Shown piece after piece: positions 14,971-24,447 of a stretch of 64,000 nt of DNA (positions within the stretch are counted from its first letter, which is position 1; each line of letters begins with the position of its first letter). The notes beneath the pieces were generated by a model that saw only the letters and a list, made by a program, of their open reading frames with translations, had not been told where the DNA came from and searched no databases. Position numbers and translations under genes: made by a program. Source of the stretch: Rhodoblastus sp963713695 (GTDB taxonomy: Bacteria; Pseudomonadota; Alphaproteobacteria; Rhizobiales; Beijerinckiaceae); assembly GCA_963713695.1 (NCBI GenBank), contig CAVQMU010000010.1, forward strand, positions 1 through 64,000, given 5' to 3'.

Positions 14971-17415
14971 ATGGACGAGTTTGAAGCAAGGGCTGGAAAG
15001 AGCCAGGAACCGGCGACAGGGACCGACGTTGCAAGGTCGGGGATTGCGCTGGGGCTGGAGCGTTTCGGGCTGATCCCCCTCCGCGCGCCCTACCTGTCGC
15101 TCGCGATCGTGGCGGCCCTGGTTGTCGCGGCCCTGTTCGGGCTGCGAAGGATCGAGATCGATGACTCCCTGAGCCAGTTGTTCCGAACGGACACGCCCGA
15201 ATTCCGACAATTCGAGCAGGTGACGCGGGCCTTTCCGTCAAGCGAATACGATGTGCTTGTGGTCGTGGAAGGCAAAGCGCTGCTCGACCGCGACAATGTC
15301 GAGAAGCTGCGGACGCTGGTCACCGACCTTCAACTCGTCGAAGGCGCGCGCGGCGTGATTTCGATGTTCTCGGCGCGCCAGCCGGCGGAAGGCGGCGGCC
15401 AGCCCACGCCCTTGTTCCCCGATCCGCTGCCCGAGGGCGACGCGTACAAGGCGCTGATCCACAGGGTCATGGGCAATGAGCTGATCCGCGGCAAGCTTTT
15501 GTCGGATAAAGGCGATCTCGCGCTGGTCGTGCTGTCGCTCGAGCCTTCCGTCGTCGACGGCGCCGATCTGGACAAGGTCGTCGCCGATATCCGCCGCACG
15601 ATGGACGAAGACCTGCAAGGAGCCGGCGTCAGGGCGCAACTGTCGGGCGTGCCGGTGATGCAGCTCGAAATCAGGCGCGCCCTGGAGCGCGACCGCATCG
15701 TCTACAACGCCCTGGGGCTTTTGGCCGGCTGCGCCATCGCCATCCTGTTCTTCCGACGCGTCTCCTTCATGATCGTCGCGGCGGCTCCGCCGCTCATCGC
15801 CATTCTCCTGTCGCTCGGCGCGCTGGGCTGGCTGGGCTTCAAGCTCAACATGTTCCTCAATGTCATGACTCCCTTGATCATGGTGATCAGTTTTTCCGAC
15901 AGCATGCAGCTTACCTTTGCGGCGCGGGACCGGATGATGGAAGGGGAGGAGCGGGCCGCAGCCTTTCGCGGCGCGCTGAATGTGGTCGGTCCGGCCTGCG
16001 TGCTCACCCATGCGGCGGCGGGTCTGTCGCTGCTGGGCCTGTTATTCTCGACCTCCGACCTGATCCGCGCCTTCGGCGAGGCGGGCTTTCTTTCGATCCT
16101 GATCGCGCTCGTCACCGTTCTGGGCCTTGTGCCGCTGCTTGGCTCGCTCATCGCGCCGCGACAGCTTGCTGCGGGCGCGCCGCTGATCGGCGGGGATTCC
16201 GGCGTGCATGCATTGCGCGTCTTCTGCAACTGGGTGGCGGCGCGGATGCTGCGCCGCCCCGGCGTCAACGCGGCGATCGGCCTCGCGGTGGTGATCGCGC
16301 TGGGCTTTGCCTATGCCGGCCTGCAGCCCCGTTTCCGCCTCGCTGACCAGACGCCGGACCAGCAGCATGCGGTCGAGGCCAGCCGCCAGCTCGACCTGAA
16401 GCTGAACGGCGCCAACCCGATCGATCTTTTCATCGCCTTTCCGCCCGGCGCCGGCCTGTTCGATCCCCGCACGCTGGCGGTGATCGCCGAGGCGCATCGC
16501 GACATGGAACAGCAGCCAGGGATCGCCAATGTCTGGTCGGTGGAGACGCTGCGCCGATGGCTCGCGGAAAAGCTGGGCAAGCCCGATGTTGCGACCCTGC
16601 GGCAATATGTCGACCTGCTGCCGCCCTTCCTCGTGCGCCGCTTCGTTTCGGAACATCGCGATTCCGCATTGATTTCCGGCCGCGTCCCCGACAGGGACGC
16701 CGGCCGCATCCTGCTGATTGTCGAACAGCTCAATGGGCGCCTCGCCTCGCTGCGCGCCCGTTATCCCGATTACAAAATCGAGGCGACGGGCCTGTCGGTG
16801 ATCGCCGCCCGCAACAGCGCCGGCATGATCGAAAAGCTCAATCACGGACTGACCATTGAGTTCGTCTTCATCGCCGCCTTCATCGGGCTCGCCTTCCGGT
16901 CGGCGCCCGTCGCCTTTGCCTGCCTGCCGGCGGGCGTTTTCCCGGTGCTCGCGTCAGGCGCCTTGCTGCGCCTGCTTGGCGACGGCCTGCAATTCGCCAG
17001 CGTCATCGCCCTGATCGTCTCCTTCGGCCTGGGCTTGAGCGCCACCATTCATTTCCTCAACCGCATGCAGCGGGAGGATCACGCGGGCGCCGATCCCGCC
17101 ATCGCCGTCGCGCGCTCGACCGTGCTGATCGGACCGGCGCTGATTCTCACCGCCTTCGTGCTGGCCTGCGGCCTCGAGGCGCTGTCCTTCTCCAACCTGC
17201 CGATGCTCAGGCTGTTCGGCTGGCTCAGCGCCTTCGCCATGCTCGCGGCGCTGGTCGCCGACCTGCTGATCCTCCGGCCGACAATCGCCTTCCTGCTGCG
17301 GATCGGGCGGAAGGCGCCGCCGGCTGCGGGGGGCGGAGATCGCATGGTTTTTCGCAATATGCTCAAGGACGCAAACGAGCAGATTACAGGAGCCCATCAT
17401 CATGTCGTCATCTAG
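14971..17415 (+). CDS. MMPL/RND-type lipid exporter
   Basis: 814 residues. Two halves, each with one helix, a large periplasmic loop and five more helices: helices at about 42-62, 245-265, 270-290, 295-315, 345-365, 370-390 and 415-435, then a second periplasmic domain (about 450-620) and helices from about 630 to 770. This is the MMPL/RND topology, with a proton-driven mechanism. Family members move lipids such as hopanoids or mycolates out of the inner membrane. It is distinct from classical HpnN but leads an operon with Dxs-IspH and HpnH, so a hopanoid-type lipid is the likely cargo (inference). The C-terminal 14 bp overlap the next gene. Confidence 0.8.
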   Translation: MDEFEARAGKSQEPATGTDVARSGIALGLERFGLIPLRAPYLSLAIVAALVVAALFGLRRIEIDDSLSQLFRTDTPEFRQFEQVTRAFPSSEYDVLVVVEGKALLDRDNVEKLRTLVTDLQLVEGARGVISMFSARQPAEGGGQPTPLFPDPLPEGDAYKALIHRVMGNELIRGKLLSDKGDLALVVLSLEPSVVDGADLDKVVADIRRTMDEDLQGAGVRAQLSGVPVMQLEIRRALERDRIVYNALGLLAGCAIAILFFRRVSFMIVAAAPPLIAILLSLGALGWLGFKLNMFLNVMTPLIMVISFSDSMQLTFAARDRMMEGEERAAAFRGALNVVGPACVLTHAAAGLSLLGLLFSTSDLIRAFGEAGFLSILIALVTVLGLVPLLGSLIAPRQLAAGAPLIGGDSGVHALRVFCNWVAARMLRRPGVNAAIGLAVVIALGFAYAGLQPRFRLADQTPDQQHAVEASRQLDLKLNGANPIDLFIAFPPGAGLFDPRTLAVIAEAHRDMEQQPGIANVWSVETLRRWLAEKLGKPDVATLRQYVDLLPPFLVRRFVSEHRDSALISGRVPDRDAGRILLIVEQLNGRLASLRARYPDYKIEATGLSVIAARNSAGMIEKLNHGLTIEFVFIAAFIGLAFRSAPVAFACLPAGVFPVLASGALLRLLGDGLQFASVIALIVSFGLGLSATIHFLNRMQREDHAGADPAIAVARSTVLIGPALILTAFVLACGLEALSFSNLPMLRLFGWLSAFAMLAALVADLLILRPTIAFLLRIGRKAPPAAGGGDRMVFRNMLKDANEQITGAHHHVVI

Positions 17416-17926
17416 CCTGTCGAAGGTTTCAACGCCCCGCGGCTTTTTTCGGTTGCCCACGGCAATCGCAGGATTGTGCCTTGCGACGATCGCGGGCGCG
17501 CCCGCCGCTTCGGCCGAGGAGGGGGGGCCCTTTGGCGTCTTCGCCGGCAGTTACCGCGGGTCGGGCGCCGTCGTCGGAACGGACGGCCACAAGGAGCGGA
17601 TTTCCTGCCGGGCCGGAGGCTCGGTTACGGGCGGCGGCCGTTCTCTTTCCGAGAACATGGTCTGCGCCAGCGACAGCTATCGGTTCGACATTCGCACCCG
17701 CGCCGTGGCCGAGGGCAGCGCCGTGCGCGGCGACTGGCAGGAGACGACGCGCGGCGTGACTGGAGAATTCACGGGCCGGGTTTCGGGCGGCCAATTCAGC
17801 GGCAGCGTCGCCGGCGGCGGCTTTTCCGCGGCCTTCTCGCTGCACGCGTCCGGTCGCCGGCTGACCTTCGTCCTTCGGCCGCAGGGTGCGGATGTGGCGA
17901 GCGTCGAGGTCGCCTTGTCGCGATGA
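17402..17926 (+). CDS. Secreted hypothetical protein in the hopanoid operon
   Basis: 174 residues with a signal peptide ending near APAASAEE (about residue 40). The mature domain is beta-rich, with alternating SYRGSGAVV, EFTGRVSGGQFSGSVAGG and LTFVLRPQGAD segments. One pair of cysteines lies in ERISCRAGG and ENMVCAS. No family with known function is recognised. The start overlaps the MMPL gene by 14 bp and the stop is 31 bp before the Dxs-IspH fusion, so it is co-transcribed and may be a periplasmic partner of the exporter. Confidence 0.7.
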   Translation: MSSSSLSKVSTPRGFFRLPTAIAGLCLATIAGAPAASAEEGGPFGVFAGSYRGSGAVVGTDGHKERISCRAGGSVTGGGRSLSENMVCASDSYRFDIRTRAVAEGSAVRGDWQETTRGVTGEFTGRVSGGQFSGSVAGGGFSAAFSLHASGRRLTFVLRPQGADVASVEVALSR

Positions 17927-17957
17927 TTGCCAAAACTTTGTCGGTTGAGGGGGGAGA

Positions 17958-20849
17958 ATGATGCGCAACGACTGGGAACTGACGTCCGAGATGGATGCTG
18001 CTCTGCTGGAGCCGGCTGGCGATCGCATCCGGGGCTCCCGCCAGGGACTGGACGCCATTCGCACGCCCGCGGACCTGCGCCGCCTGGGACCGGCCGCCCT
18101 GCGGAAAATCGCTGACGAGTTGCGGCGGGAGACCATCAAGGCGGTCTCCGTGACCGGCGGCCATCTCGGCTCGGGGCTCGGCGTCGTCGAACTCACTGTC
18201 GCCTTGCATCACGTCTTCGACACCCCGCGCGATCGGCTTGTCTGGGACGTCGGCCACCAGGCCTATCCTCACAAGATCCTGACCGGACGGCGCGACCGCA
18301 TCCACACCCTGCGCAAGGCCGGCGGCTTGTCGGGCTTCACCAAACGCGCCGAAAGCGACTATGATCCCTTCGGCGCGGCGCATGCTGCGACGTCCATATC
18401 CGCCGCGCTCGGCATGGCCAAGGCGCGCGATCTCCTCGGCGGCAGGAATCATGTCGTCGCGGTGATCGGCGACGGCTCGATCTCCGCCGGCATGGCCTAT
18501 GAGGCGCTCAACAACGCGGGCGCCGCGGGCAGCCGCCTTGTCGTCGTCCTCAATCACAACGACATGTCGATCGCCCCGGCGCTCGGCGCCATGACCAATT
18601 ATTTTTCGCGTCTCGCTCTCGGCGGGCTGCGCGCAAGGCGGGAGGTCGAAGCGCAACTGGACTCGAAATCGCGTGGAAAAACGGCGCGGACTGGCCTGTG
18701 GTTCGAGGAAATGGGCTTTTGCTACGCCGGGCCGATCGACGGCCATGACATGGATTCGCTCGTCGGCGCCTTGGCCAGGGCGCGCGATTACAAGGACGGG
18801 CCGGTGCTGCTGCATGTCGTGACGCAGAAGGGCAAGGGATTTCCGCCGGCCGAGGCGGCAGCGGACAAATATCACGGCGTCGTCAAGTTCGACGTGGCCA
18901 CCGGCGCGCAAGCCAAGCCGGCCGCAAGGGCGCCCTCCTACACCAAGGTCTTCGGCGAAAGCCTGGTGGCGGAGGCCGCCAAGGACGAGCGCATCGTCGC
19001 CATCACCGCCGCCATGCCCTCGGGGACCGGCCTTGATCTTTTCGCCAGGACATTTCCCGACCGTTTCTTCGATGTCGGCATCGCCGAGCAGCATGCGGTG
19101 ACTTTCGCGGCGGGACTCGCGACGGAGGGCCTGAAACCCTTCTGCGCCATTTACTCGACCTTCCTGCAGCGCGGCTATGACCAGCTCGTGCACGACGTGG
19201 CGCTGCAATCGCTGCCCGTCCGGTTCATGATCGACCGCGCCGGCCTCGTCGGCGCCGACGGCCCGACGCATGCGGGCGCCTTCGACGTCGCCTTCCTCAA
19301 TTGCATCCCCGGCATGGTGGTGATGGCGGCCGCCGACGAGGCGGAGCTCGTCCACATGGTCGCGACCGCCGCCACGATCGACGACCGGCCGAGCGCCGTG
19401 CGCTATCCGCGCGCCGACGGCGTCGGGGTGACGCTGCCGAAAGCGGGAAGGGCGCTCGAAATCGGCAGGGGCCGGGTGCTGAGGCGCGGCGAGCGGGTCG
19501 CGCTGCTGTCCTTCGGGGCGCGGCTCGGCGAATGCATGCTGGCGGCCGACCGCCTCGCGGCGCTGGGCGTTTCGACCACCGTGGCCGACGCGCGCTTTTC
19601 CAAGCCGCTCGACATCGATCTCGTCCGCAGGCTCGCCGCCCGGCATGAGGTCCTGATCACCGTCGAGGAAGGGTCGTCCGGCGGCTTCGGCGCGGCGGTG
19701 ATGCAGGCGCTTTCCGACAGCGGACATCTGGAGAGCGGCGCCAAGGTCCGCGCCATGGTTCTCCCCGACGTTTTCCAGCCGCACGGCGATATCCAGTCCA
19801 TGTACGCCGCAGCCAAGCTCGACGCCGACGGCATCGTCGCCAAGGCGCGCGAGACGCTAGGCAAAAAGCCGCGAGCCGGCCGCAAGGTTTCGCCGGCCAG
19901 GAAGCGCGCCGGCACGGGCTCCGTGCGGCGCGTCGTGCTGGCGCAGCCGCGCGGCTTCTGCGCCGGCGTGGTGCGCGCCATCGAGATCGTCGAGCGCGCG
20001 CTCGAAAAATACGACGCGCCGGTCTATGTGCGGCACGAAATCGTGCACAACAAGCGGGTCGTCGAGGATCTCAAGGCCAAGGGCGCGCATTTCGTCGAGG
20101 ATATCGGCGATATTCCCGACGGCGCCGTCGCCATTTTCTCGGCGCATGGCGTGGCGAGGAGCGTCGAGGAGGAGGCGGCGGGCCGGCCGATGATCGTGCA
20201 TAACGCTACCTGTCCGCTCGTCACCAAGGTGCATATCCAGGGCAAGCGCTACGTCGCGCAGGGCCGCACGCTGATCCTGATCGGCCACGCCGGCCATCCC
20301 GAGGTCGAGGGCACGCTTGGCCAGATCGACGCGCCGGTCCATCTTGTCCAGACCGAGCAGGAGGTCGAGAAGCTCGACATACCCCAGGATGCGCCAGTCA
20401 GCTACATCACCCAGACGACGCTGAGCGTTGACGACACGGCCGCAATCATCGCCGCGCTGCATCGCCGCTTCAGCGATCTCACCGGTCCCGACACGCGCGA
20501 CATCTGCTACGCCACGCAGAACCGCCAGGAGGCGGTGCGCGAATTATGCAAGACCGTCGACCTTCTGCTTGTGGTCGGCGCCAAGAACAGCTCCAATTCC
20601 AACCGGCTCTGCGAGATCGGCAAGGAAATGGGCGTTCCGAGCCATCTCATCGCCGATGCCGAGGAATTGCGCCGCGACTGGATCGAGGGCGCGATCGAGA
20701 TCGGCGTCACCGCGGGCGCTTCGGCGCCGGAAGAACTGGTGCTCGGCGTGATCGACTGGCTCAGCCAGTTTGGTCCGGTCGAGATCACGACGGTCGGCGG
20801 ACGCGAGGAAGTCATAGAATTTCGCTTGCCTCCCGAACTTCGGGCTTGA
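17958..20849 (+). CDS. Dxs-IspH fusion: DXP synthase joined to HMBPP reductase
   Basis: 963 residues uniting the first and last enzymes of the MEP isoprenoid pathway. Residues about 35-635 are Dxs (pyruvate + glyceraldehyde 3-phosphate to DXP): TGGHLGSGLG, the ThDP site GDGSISAGMAYEALNNAG, DRAGLVGADGPTHAG and DVGIAEQHAVTFAAG. A Lys/Arg/Pro-rich linker (about 636-655) leads to IspH, which makes IPP and DMAPP on a 4Fe-4S cluster held by Cys668 (RGFCAGV), Cys752 (NATCPLV) and Cys850 (DICYATQN). All key residues are present in both halves and no frame change occurs. The gene sits between an MMPL exporter and hpnH, so it is likely a dedicated precursor supply for hopanoids, in addition to housekeeping copies elsewhere (inference). 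Confidence 0.92.
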   Translation: MMRNDWELTSEMDAALLEPAGDRIRGSRQGLDAIRTPADLRRLGPAALRKIADELRRETIKAVSVTGGHLGSGLGVVELTVALHHVFDTPRDRLVWDVGHQAYPHKILTGRRDRIHTLRKAGGLSGFTKRAESDYDPFGAAHAATSISAALGMAKARDLLGGRNHVVAVIGDGSISAGMAYEALNNAGAAGSRLVVVLNHNDMSIAPALGAMTNYFSRLALGGLRARREVEAQLDSKSRGKTARTGLWFEEMGFCYAGPIDGHDMDSLVGALARARDYKDGPVLLHVVTQKGKGFPPAEAAADKYHGVVKFDVATGAQAKPAARAPSYTKVFGESLVAEAAKDERIVAITAAMPSGTGLDLFARTFPDRFFDVGIAEQHAVTFAAGLATEGLKPFCAIYSTFLQRGYDQLVHDVALQSLPVRFMIDRAGLVGADGPTHAGAFDVAFLNCIPGMVVMAAADEAELVHMVATAATIDDRPSAVRYPRADGVGVTLPKAGRALEIGRGRVLRRGERVALLSFGARLGECMLAADRLAALGVSTTVADARFSKPLDIDLVRRLAARHEVLITVEEGSSGGFGAAVMQALSDSGHLESGAKVRAMVLPDVFQPHGDIQSMYAAAKLDADGIVAKARETLGKKPRAGRKVSPARKRAGTGSVRRVVLAQPRGFCAGVVRAIEIVERALEKYDAPVYVRHEIVHNKRVVEDLKAKGAHFVEDIGDIPDGAVAIFSAHGVARSVEEEAAGRPMIVHNATCPLVTKVHIQGKRYVAQGRTLILIGHAGHPEVEGTLGQIDAPVHLVQTEQEVEKLDIPQDAPVSYITQTTLSVDDTAAIIAALHRRFSDLTGPDTRDICYATQNRQEAVRELCKTVDLLLVVGAKNSSNSNRLCEIGKEMGVPSHLIADAEELRRDWIEGAIEIGVTAGASAPEELVLGVIDWLSQFGPVEITTVGGREEVIEFRLPPELRA

Positions 20850-20889
20850 AAAGCGCTATCCGTCAGGCGGGACATTCCGGAGGTTTGGC

Positions 20890-21999
20890 ATGGTCAATAC
20901 GTTTTTCAGGGAGCGCAAGATCGCCCTCTATATGCTGCGCCAGGTTCTTGCGGGGCGGCGGCGCTATCCCCTGGTGCTGATGCTGGAGCCGCTGTTTCGC
21001 TGCAATCTCGCCTGTCCCGGTTGCGGCAAGATCGACTATCCCCCGGAAATCCTGAACCGCAGGCTGTCAGTCAAGGAATGCCTCGACGCGATCGACGAAT
21101 GCGGCGCGCCGATGGTGGCGATCCTCGGCGGCGAGCCATTGATCCACCGGGAAATGGACCAAATCGTGCGCGAGATGATCGCGCGGAAGAAGTTCGTCAA
21201 CCTTTGCACCAATGCGCTGCTGCTCGAAAAGAAGCTGCACCTCTTCGAGCCTTCGCCCTATCTCTGCTTTTCGATCCACATGGACGGATTGCAGGAACGG
21301 CATGATCACGCCGTTGCGCAGGCCGGCGTGTTCGCCGCAGCGGTGGCTGCGATCAAAAAGGCCAAGGAGCGCGGCTTTGTCGTCAATGTGAACGCCACCA
21401 TCTTCGACAATTTTACGCCGGAGGAAGTGGCTGCCTTCCTCGATTTCGCCAGGCAGCTCGATGTCGGCGTCTCGATCTCGCCCGGCTATGCCTACGAGCG
21501 CGCGCCGGACCAGGAACATTTTTTGACGCGGCGGCGAACCAAGGAATTCTTCCGCCGCGTTTTCGAGCTCGGAAAAGGCAAGGGCTGGAAGCTGATCCAT
21601 ACCGGCCTGTATCTGGATTTCCTGGCGGGCAACCAGCAATTCTCCTGCACGCCCTGGGGCATGCCGACGCGCAACATCTTTGGTTGGCAGAAACCCTGCT
21701 ACCTTCTGGGCGAAGGCCATGTCGGAACATTCAAGGCGCTGATGGAGACGACCGACTGGGATCGCTATGGCACGGGACGGCATGAGAAATGCGCCAATTG
21801 CATGGCCCACTGCGGCTATGAGGCGACGGCGGCCGACGCCACCATCCGCAACCCCTTGAAAGCCCTGTGGCTCGCCATGCGCGGCATCCGCACCAGCGGG
21901 CCGATGGCGCCGGAAATCGACTTGAGGCCGGCGCGGACGCCAAATGCCGCGCCCGCGCCGGCGGAGCGGGCTTTGGAGCCCTCGTCGCACGAAATCTGA
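20890..21999 (+). CDS. hpnH: Adenosyl-hopene transferase HpnH (radical SAM)
   Basis: 369 residues. HpnH adds the adenosyl group to diploptene, the first step in making extended C35 hopanoids. The radical SAM cluster motif is FRCNLACPGCGK with Cys38, Cys42 and Cys45; ILGGEPLIH and NVNATIF follow as SAM-binding elements. The C-terminal part (about 245-330) contains CTPWGMPTRNIFGWQKPCYLL and a Cys cluster KCANCMAHCGYE, the DUF3463-like domain of HpnH. A GGAGG ribosome site precedes ATG 20890. It is the last gene of the operon starting with the MMPL exporter. Confidence 0.93.
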   Translation: MVNTFFRERKIALYMLRQVLAGRRRYPLVLMLEPLFRCNLACPGCGKIDYPPEILNRRLSVKECLDAIDECGAPMVAILGGEPLIHREMDQIVREMIARKKFVNLCTNALLLEKKLHLFEPSPYLCFSIHMDGLQERHDHAVAQAGVFAAAVAAIKKAKERGFVVNVNATIFDNFTPEEVAAFLDFARQLDVGVSISPGYAYERAPDQEHFLTRRRTKEFFRRVFELGKGKGWKLIHTGLYLDFLAGNQQFSCTPWGMPTRNIFGWQKPCYLLGEGHVGTFKALMETTDWDRYGTGRHEKCANCMAHCGYEATAADATIRNPLKALWLAMRGIRTSGPMAPEIDLRPARTPNAAPAPAERALEPSSHEI

Positions 22000-22024
22000 C
22001 GGGTTTCCACGGGCGAACGCGGCG

Positions 22025-23047
22025 CTATGGCGCGGTTTGGGGCGCGGTCCGGACGGAGAGGGACAGCAGGGCGCGGCGTTTCCGCTCGACAACGAAGCTC
22101 GCAACCGGCTGTCCCGCCTTGTAGAGCGCTACAAGCGTGAAACTGTCCCAATCCGCCGTATCGGCCGATCCCCGCGCGGCCGCGCCGACGCGCACGGCGT
22201 CGGCCGCCTCGCCGCGCAGCGCGAACCATGCTTCCTTGCCGTCATAGCGGAAAGCCTGCGGAACGATGCGGCTCGGGCCCGCGTCCAGTGTCGGGAACGC
22301 CGCGGGATCGTCCTCCCCGGGCAAGGCGCGGGGATGTGAGGGCGTGAGCGCGATATCGGCGATCTTGCCCTTGCCGTCGTGAAATTTTTGCGCCCATTGC
22401 GTGATGCGTCCGGCGAAGACGGCGCAGAGATCAGGTTTGCCACAAGCCTTTTCGACGACCTGGTTCGAGATCGAATAATGAGACTCGATGACACAGGCGC
22501 GGGTCAGCTTTCCACCGGCGAGCGTGAACACTTGCAGGCGGTCGACGTCGAGTTGATCGTCGTAGCTCTGGACGTAGAAGGGCGCGCCGCCGACAGCGCC
22601 AAGCATTACGCCCCCATGCGCGCAGAGGTCGGATTGATCGTCGGCGGCGGGACGAGCGACAGGTTTCGGCTCGCGGCCTGCGAGGCTGAACAGGAAGGGC
22701 GCGTGGCAAGGCGCCGCGCCGGCCTCGGCGTCGAGCATGGCGAGACCGGTCGCGCCGCCCGCGCGGAAAATGCGGCGCACGGATTGCTGGAACAGGGCGC
22801 GGTCGTTGACGTCCATTGGAAACTTGCGCAAAGCCTCGTCGTCGATGTCGGCTCCCAGGTCGAGGCCGGCGGCGGGACGCTTTTTGACGGCGTTGCGTAT
22901 CGACAGCGTCGCGCCCTTGCCGGAAGGAGAGAAGGCGCGCAGCGACGCCTCGACGCCGCGGGCCACGGACTGGCAGAGATCGGGCGCCGCCTGCGCCGTC
23001 GCGAGTTGCGAAGCGACGAGGATCGGACAGAAGAACCGGAGGCGCAT
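22025..23047 (-). CDS. Secreted hypothetical protein
   Basis: 340 residues with a signal peptide ending at AQAAPD (about residue 21). Eight cysteines in the mature region (for example DLCQS, APCHAP, DLCAHGG, ACVIES, KACGKPDLC) suggest several disulfides and an extracytoplasmic location. Beta-rich stretches such as GGAPFYVQSYDDQ and DRLQVFTLAGGKL are visible. No known domain recognised. It converges on hpnH with a gap of 25 bp. Confidence 0.7.
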   Translation of the reverse strand: MRLRFFCPILVASQLATAQAAPDLCQSVARGVEASLRAFSPSGKGATLSIRNAVKKRPAAGLDLGADIDDEALRKFPMDVNDRALFQQSVRRIFRAGGATGLAMLDAEAGAAPCHAPFLFSLAGREPKPVARPAADDQSDLCAHGGVMLGAVGGAPFYVQSYDDQLDVDRLQVFTLAGGKLTRACVIESHYSISNQVVEKACGKPDLCAVFAGRITQWAQKFHDGKGKIADIALTPSHPRALPGEDDPAAFPTLDAGPSRIVPQAFRYDGKEAWFALRGEAADAVRVGAAARGSADTADWDSFTLVALYKAGQPVASFVVERKRRALLSLSVRTAPQTAP

Positions 23048-23292
23048 GACGCGAACTCGCGAGCGATGGAAGATCGAGCCTGATTAGCCCGGCAAACTTA
23101 AGCGCGCATTTTCAAAAGTGAAACAGGCGGCGCGGGCGCGGAGGGTCCGGCGGGACGCCCGACGACCAAGCCACCCATTGCGTGCCGCAACGCAATATAG
23201 TAATGCTACTCAGGGTTTCCTGACGACTCGGCTGATATTTACGTACAATAAAAGCGATTTGAGATCGTTACAGAATTGTCATAGGCAGCGCG

Positions 23293-23930
23293 ATGACTAA
23301 TGCATATCAATTGACCAATGCAGTGCAAACCCTTGCGGAGGCGCGGAAGGCAGGCTCCTATTACGACACGGCGGAAAAGTGGACCCATATTTTTTGGAGC
23401 GAAAACTGCCACTTCCGCCTGATGTTCGATCGCCTCGACCTGACTTCGGTCGTCGAACTGGCTTGCGGACACGGCCGGCACGCGGAATTGATCGCGGGGC
23501 GCTGCCGGAGCCTGACCCTGGTGGACGTCCTTCCGGAGAGCATCGAATTTTGCCGGCGGCGGCTTTCGCGTTTCAACAATATCACCTACGTCATCAATGA
23601 CGGCTACAAATTCGACGGTATTGAAGACAATTCGACGACCGCCATTTTCTGTTACGACGCCATGGTGCATTTCAGCTACGATCTCGTGCGCGCCTCACTG
23701 GTCGACGCCCATCGGATCCTTCGCCCTGGCGGCATGGCGTTGTTTCATCATTCGAACTATGCGGCGCCCTCGACGTGGGCTACGGCGACAATCCTCACGC
23801 GCGCAACCACATGACTTTTCCCCTCATCGAGGAATATGCCTCCAACATCGGGTTGACGATTGTGGAAAGCAATGAAATGCCTTGGGGAAATGTCGAAAAG
23901 CTCGACCGGCTCACCCTGTTTCGCAAATAA
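23293..23930 (+). pseudogene. Class I SAM-dependent methyltransferase, one-base frameshift
   Basis: The first part (23293 to about 23772) has the Rossmann motif VVELACGHGRHAELI, motif II LTLVDVLPESIEF and an acidic IFCYDAMVHFSYD. After AAP the frame is lost; adding one base near 23772 restores LDVGYGDNPHARNHMTFPLIE and EMPWGNVEKLDRLTLFRK to the stop at 23928-23930. Both halves are well kept, so this could be an assembly indel rather than decay. The intact protein would be about 212 residues. The substrate is unknown. The region upstream (23175-23290) is AT-rich and probably holds the promoter. Confidence 0.75.
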
Positions 23931-23987
23931 GCCGGGACTGGCGCCGTCGCCCGACCGCAGGCTCCGCGCCAGCCTCGCGGACTAGTT

Positions 23988-24016
23988 TGATCCCCGCTTC
24001 GCCAGATCGGGGATCA
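23988..24016 (+). promoter_or_regulatory. Hairpin over the translation start region
   Basis: TGATCCCCG (23988-23996) and CGGGGATCA (24008-24016) form a perfect 9-bp stem with an 11-nt loop. It ends four bases before ATG 24021 and so overlaps where the ribosome binds. There is no T-run after it, so it is not a terminator. Confidence 0.45.
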
Positions 24017-24020
24017 CGTC

Positions 24021-24305
24021 ATGATGTCGCCCAGCCGCGTCCTGCTTTTTATCGCCGCCTCGATGTTGGTTTCCCGCGCCGATTCGAAGGTCTTGCCGGA
24101 AGTTTTGGCCCAATATTACAACCCGCCGCCGGCCGCTGCGCCCGCCTATAGTCCGCCGGTCTATTCGCCGCCCGCCTATTCCGCGCCGCCGGCGCCGCAA
24201 ATCAGCCCGCCGCAATACGACGCTCCCACTTATTATCCCTCGACCAATTTTCCGACCAACAGCTACCCGACCCAGAATTATCCGGCCAACGGCTATCACG
24301 GGTAG
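24021..24305 (+). CDS. Small secreted Pro/Tyr-rich protein
   Basis: 94 residues with a signal peptide-like start (MMSPSRVLLFIAASMLVSRA) and a mature part made largely of Pro, Tyr, Ala, Ser and Asn, with near repeats YSPPVYSPPAYS and PTNSYPTQNYPANGY. Such low-complexity exported peptides are often surface or matrix components. No family recognised. A stable hairpin precedes the start codon. Confidence 0.55.
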   Translation: MMSPSRVLLFIAASMLVSRADSKVLPEVLAQYYNPPPAAAPAYSPPVYSPPAYSAPPAPQISPPQYDAPTYYPSTNFPTNSYPTQNYPANGYHG

Positions 24306-24447
24306 AGCTCGAGCGGCGCCCGTTTCGCTTTGAAAAGGTTTCGCGGTCGCCGGGCGAAAATCTCGCGCGAAAATTCCTTAGGACAAGGCAAGGTTGGCGC
24401 AAGTTGCGCCGGCTAGAGTATGCTTGCCACGATTGGGGAGTCGCGCC

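Noticed and set aside
17796..19784. 662-codon minus-strand frame opposite dxs-ispH
   Set aside because: Shadow of the fusion gene, with no recognisable domain.
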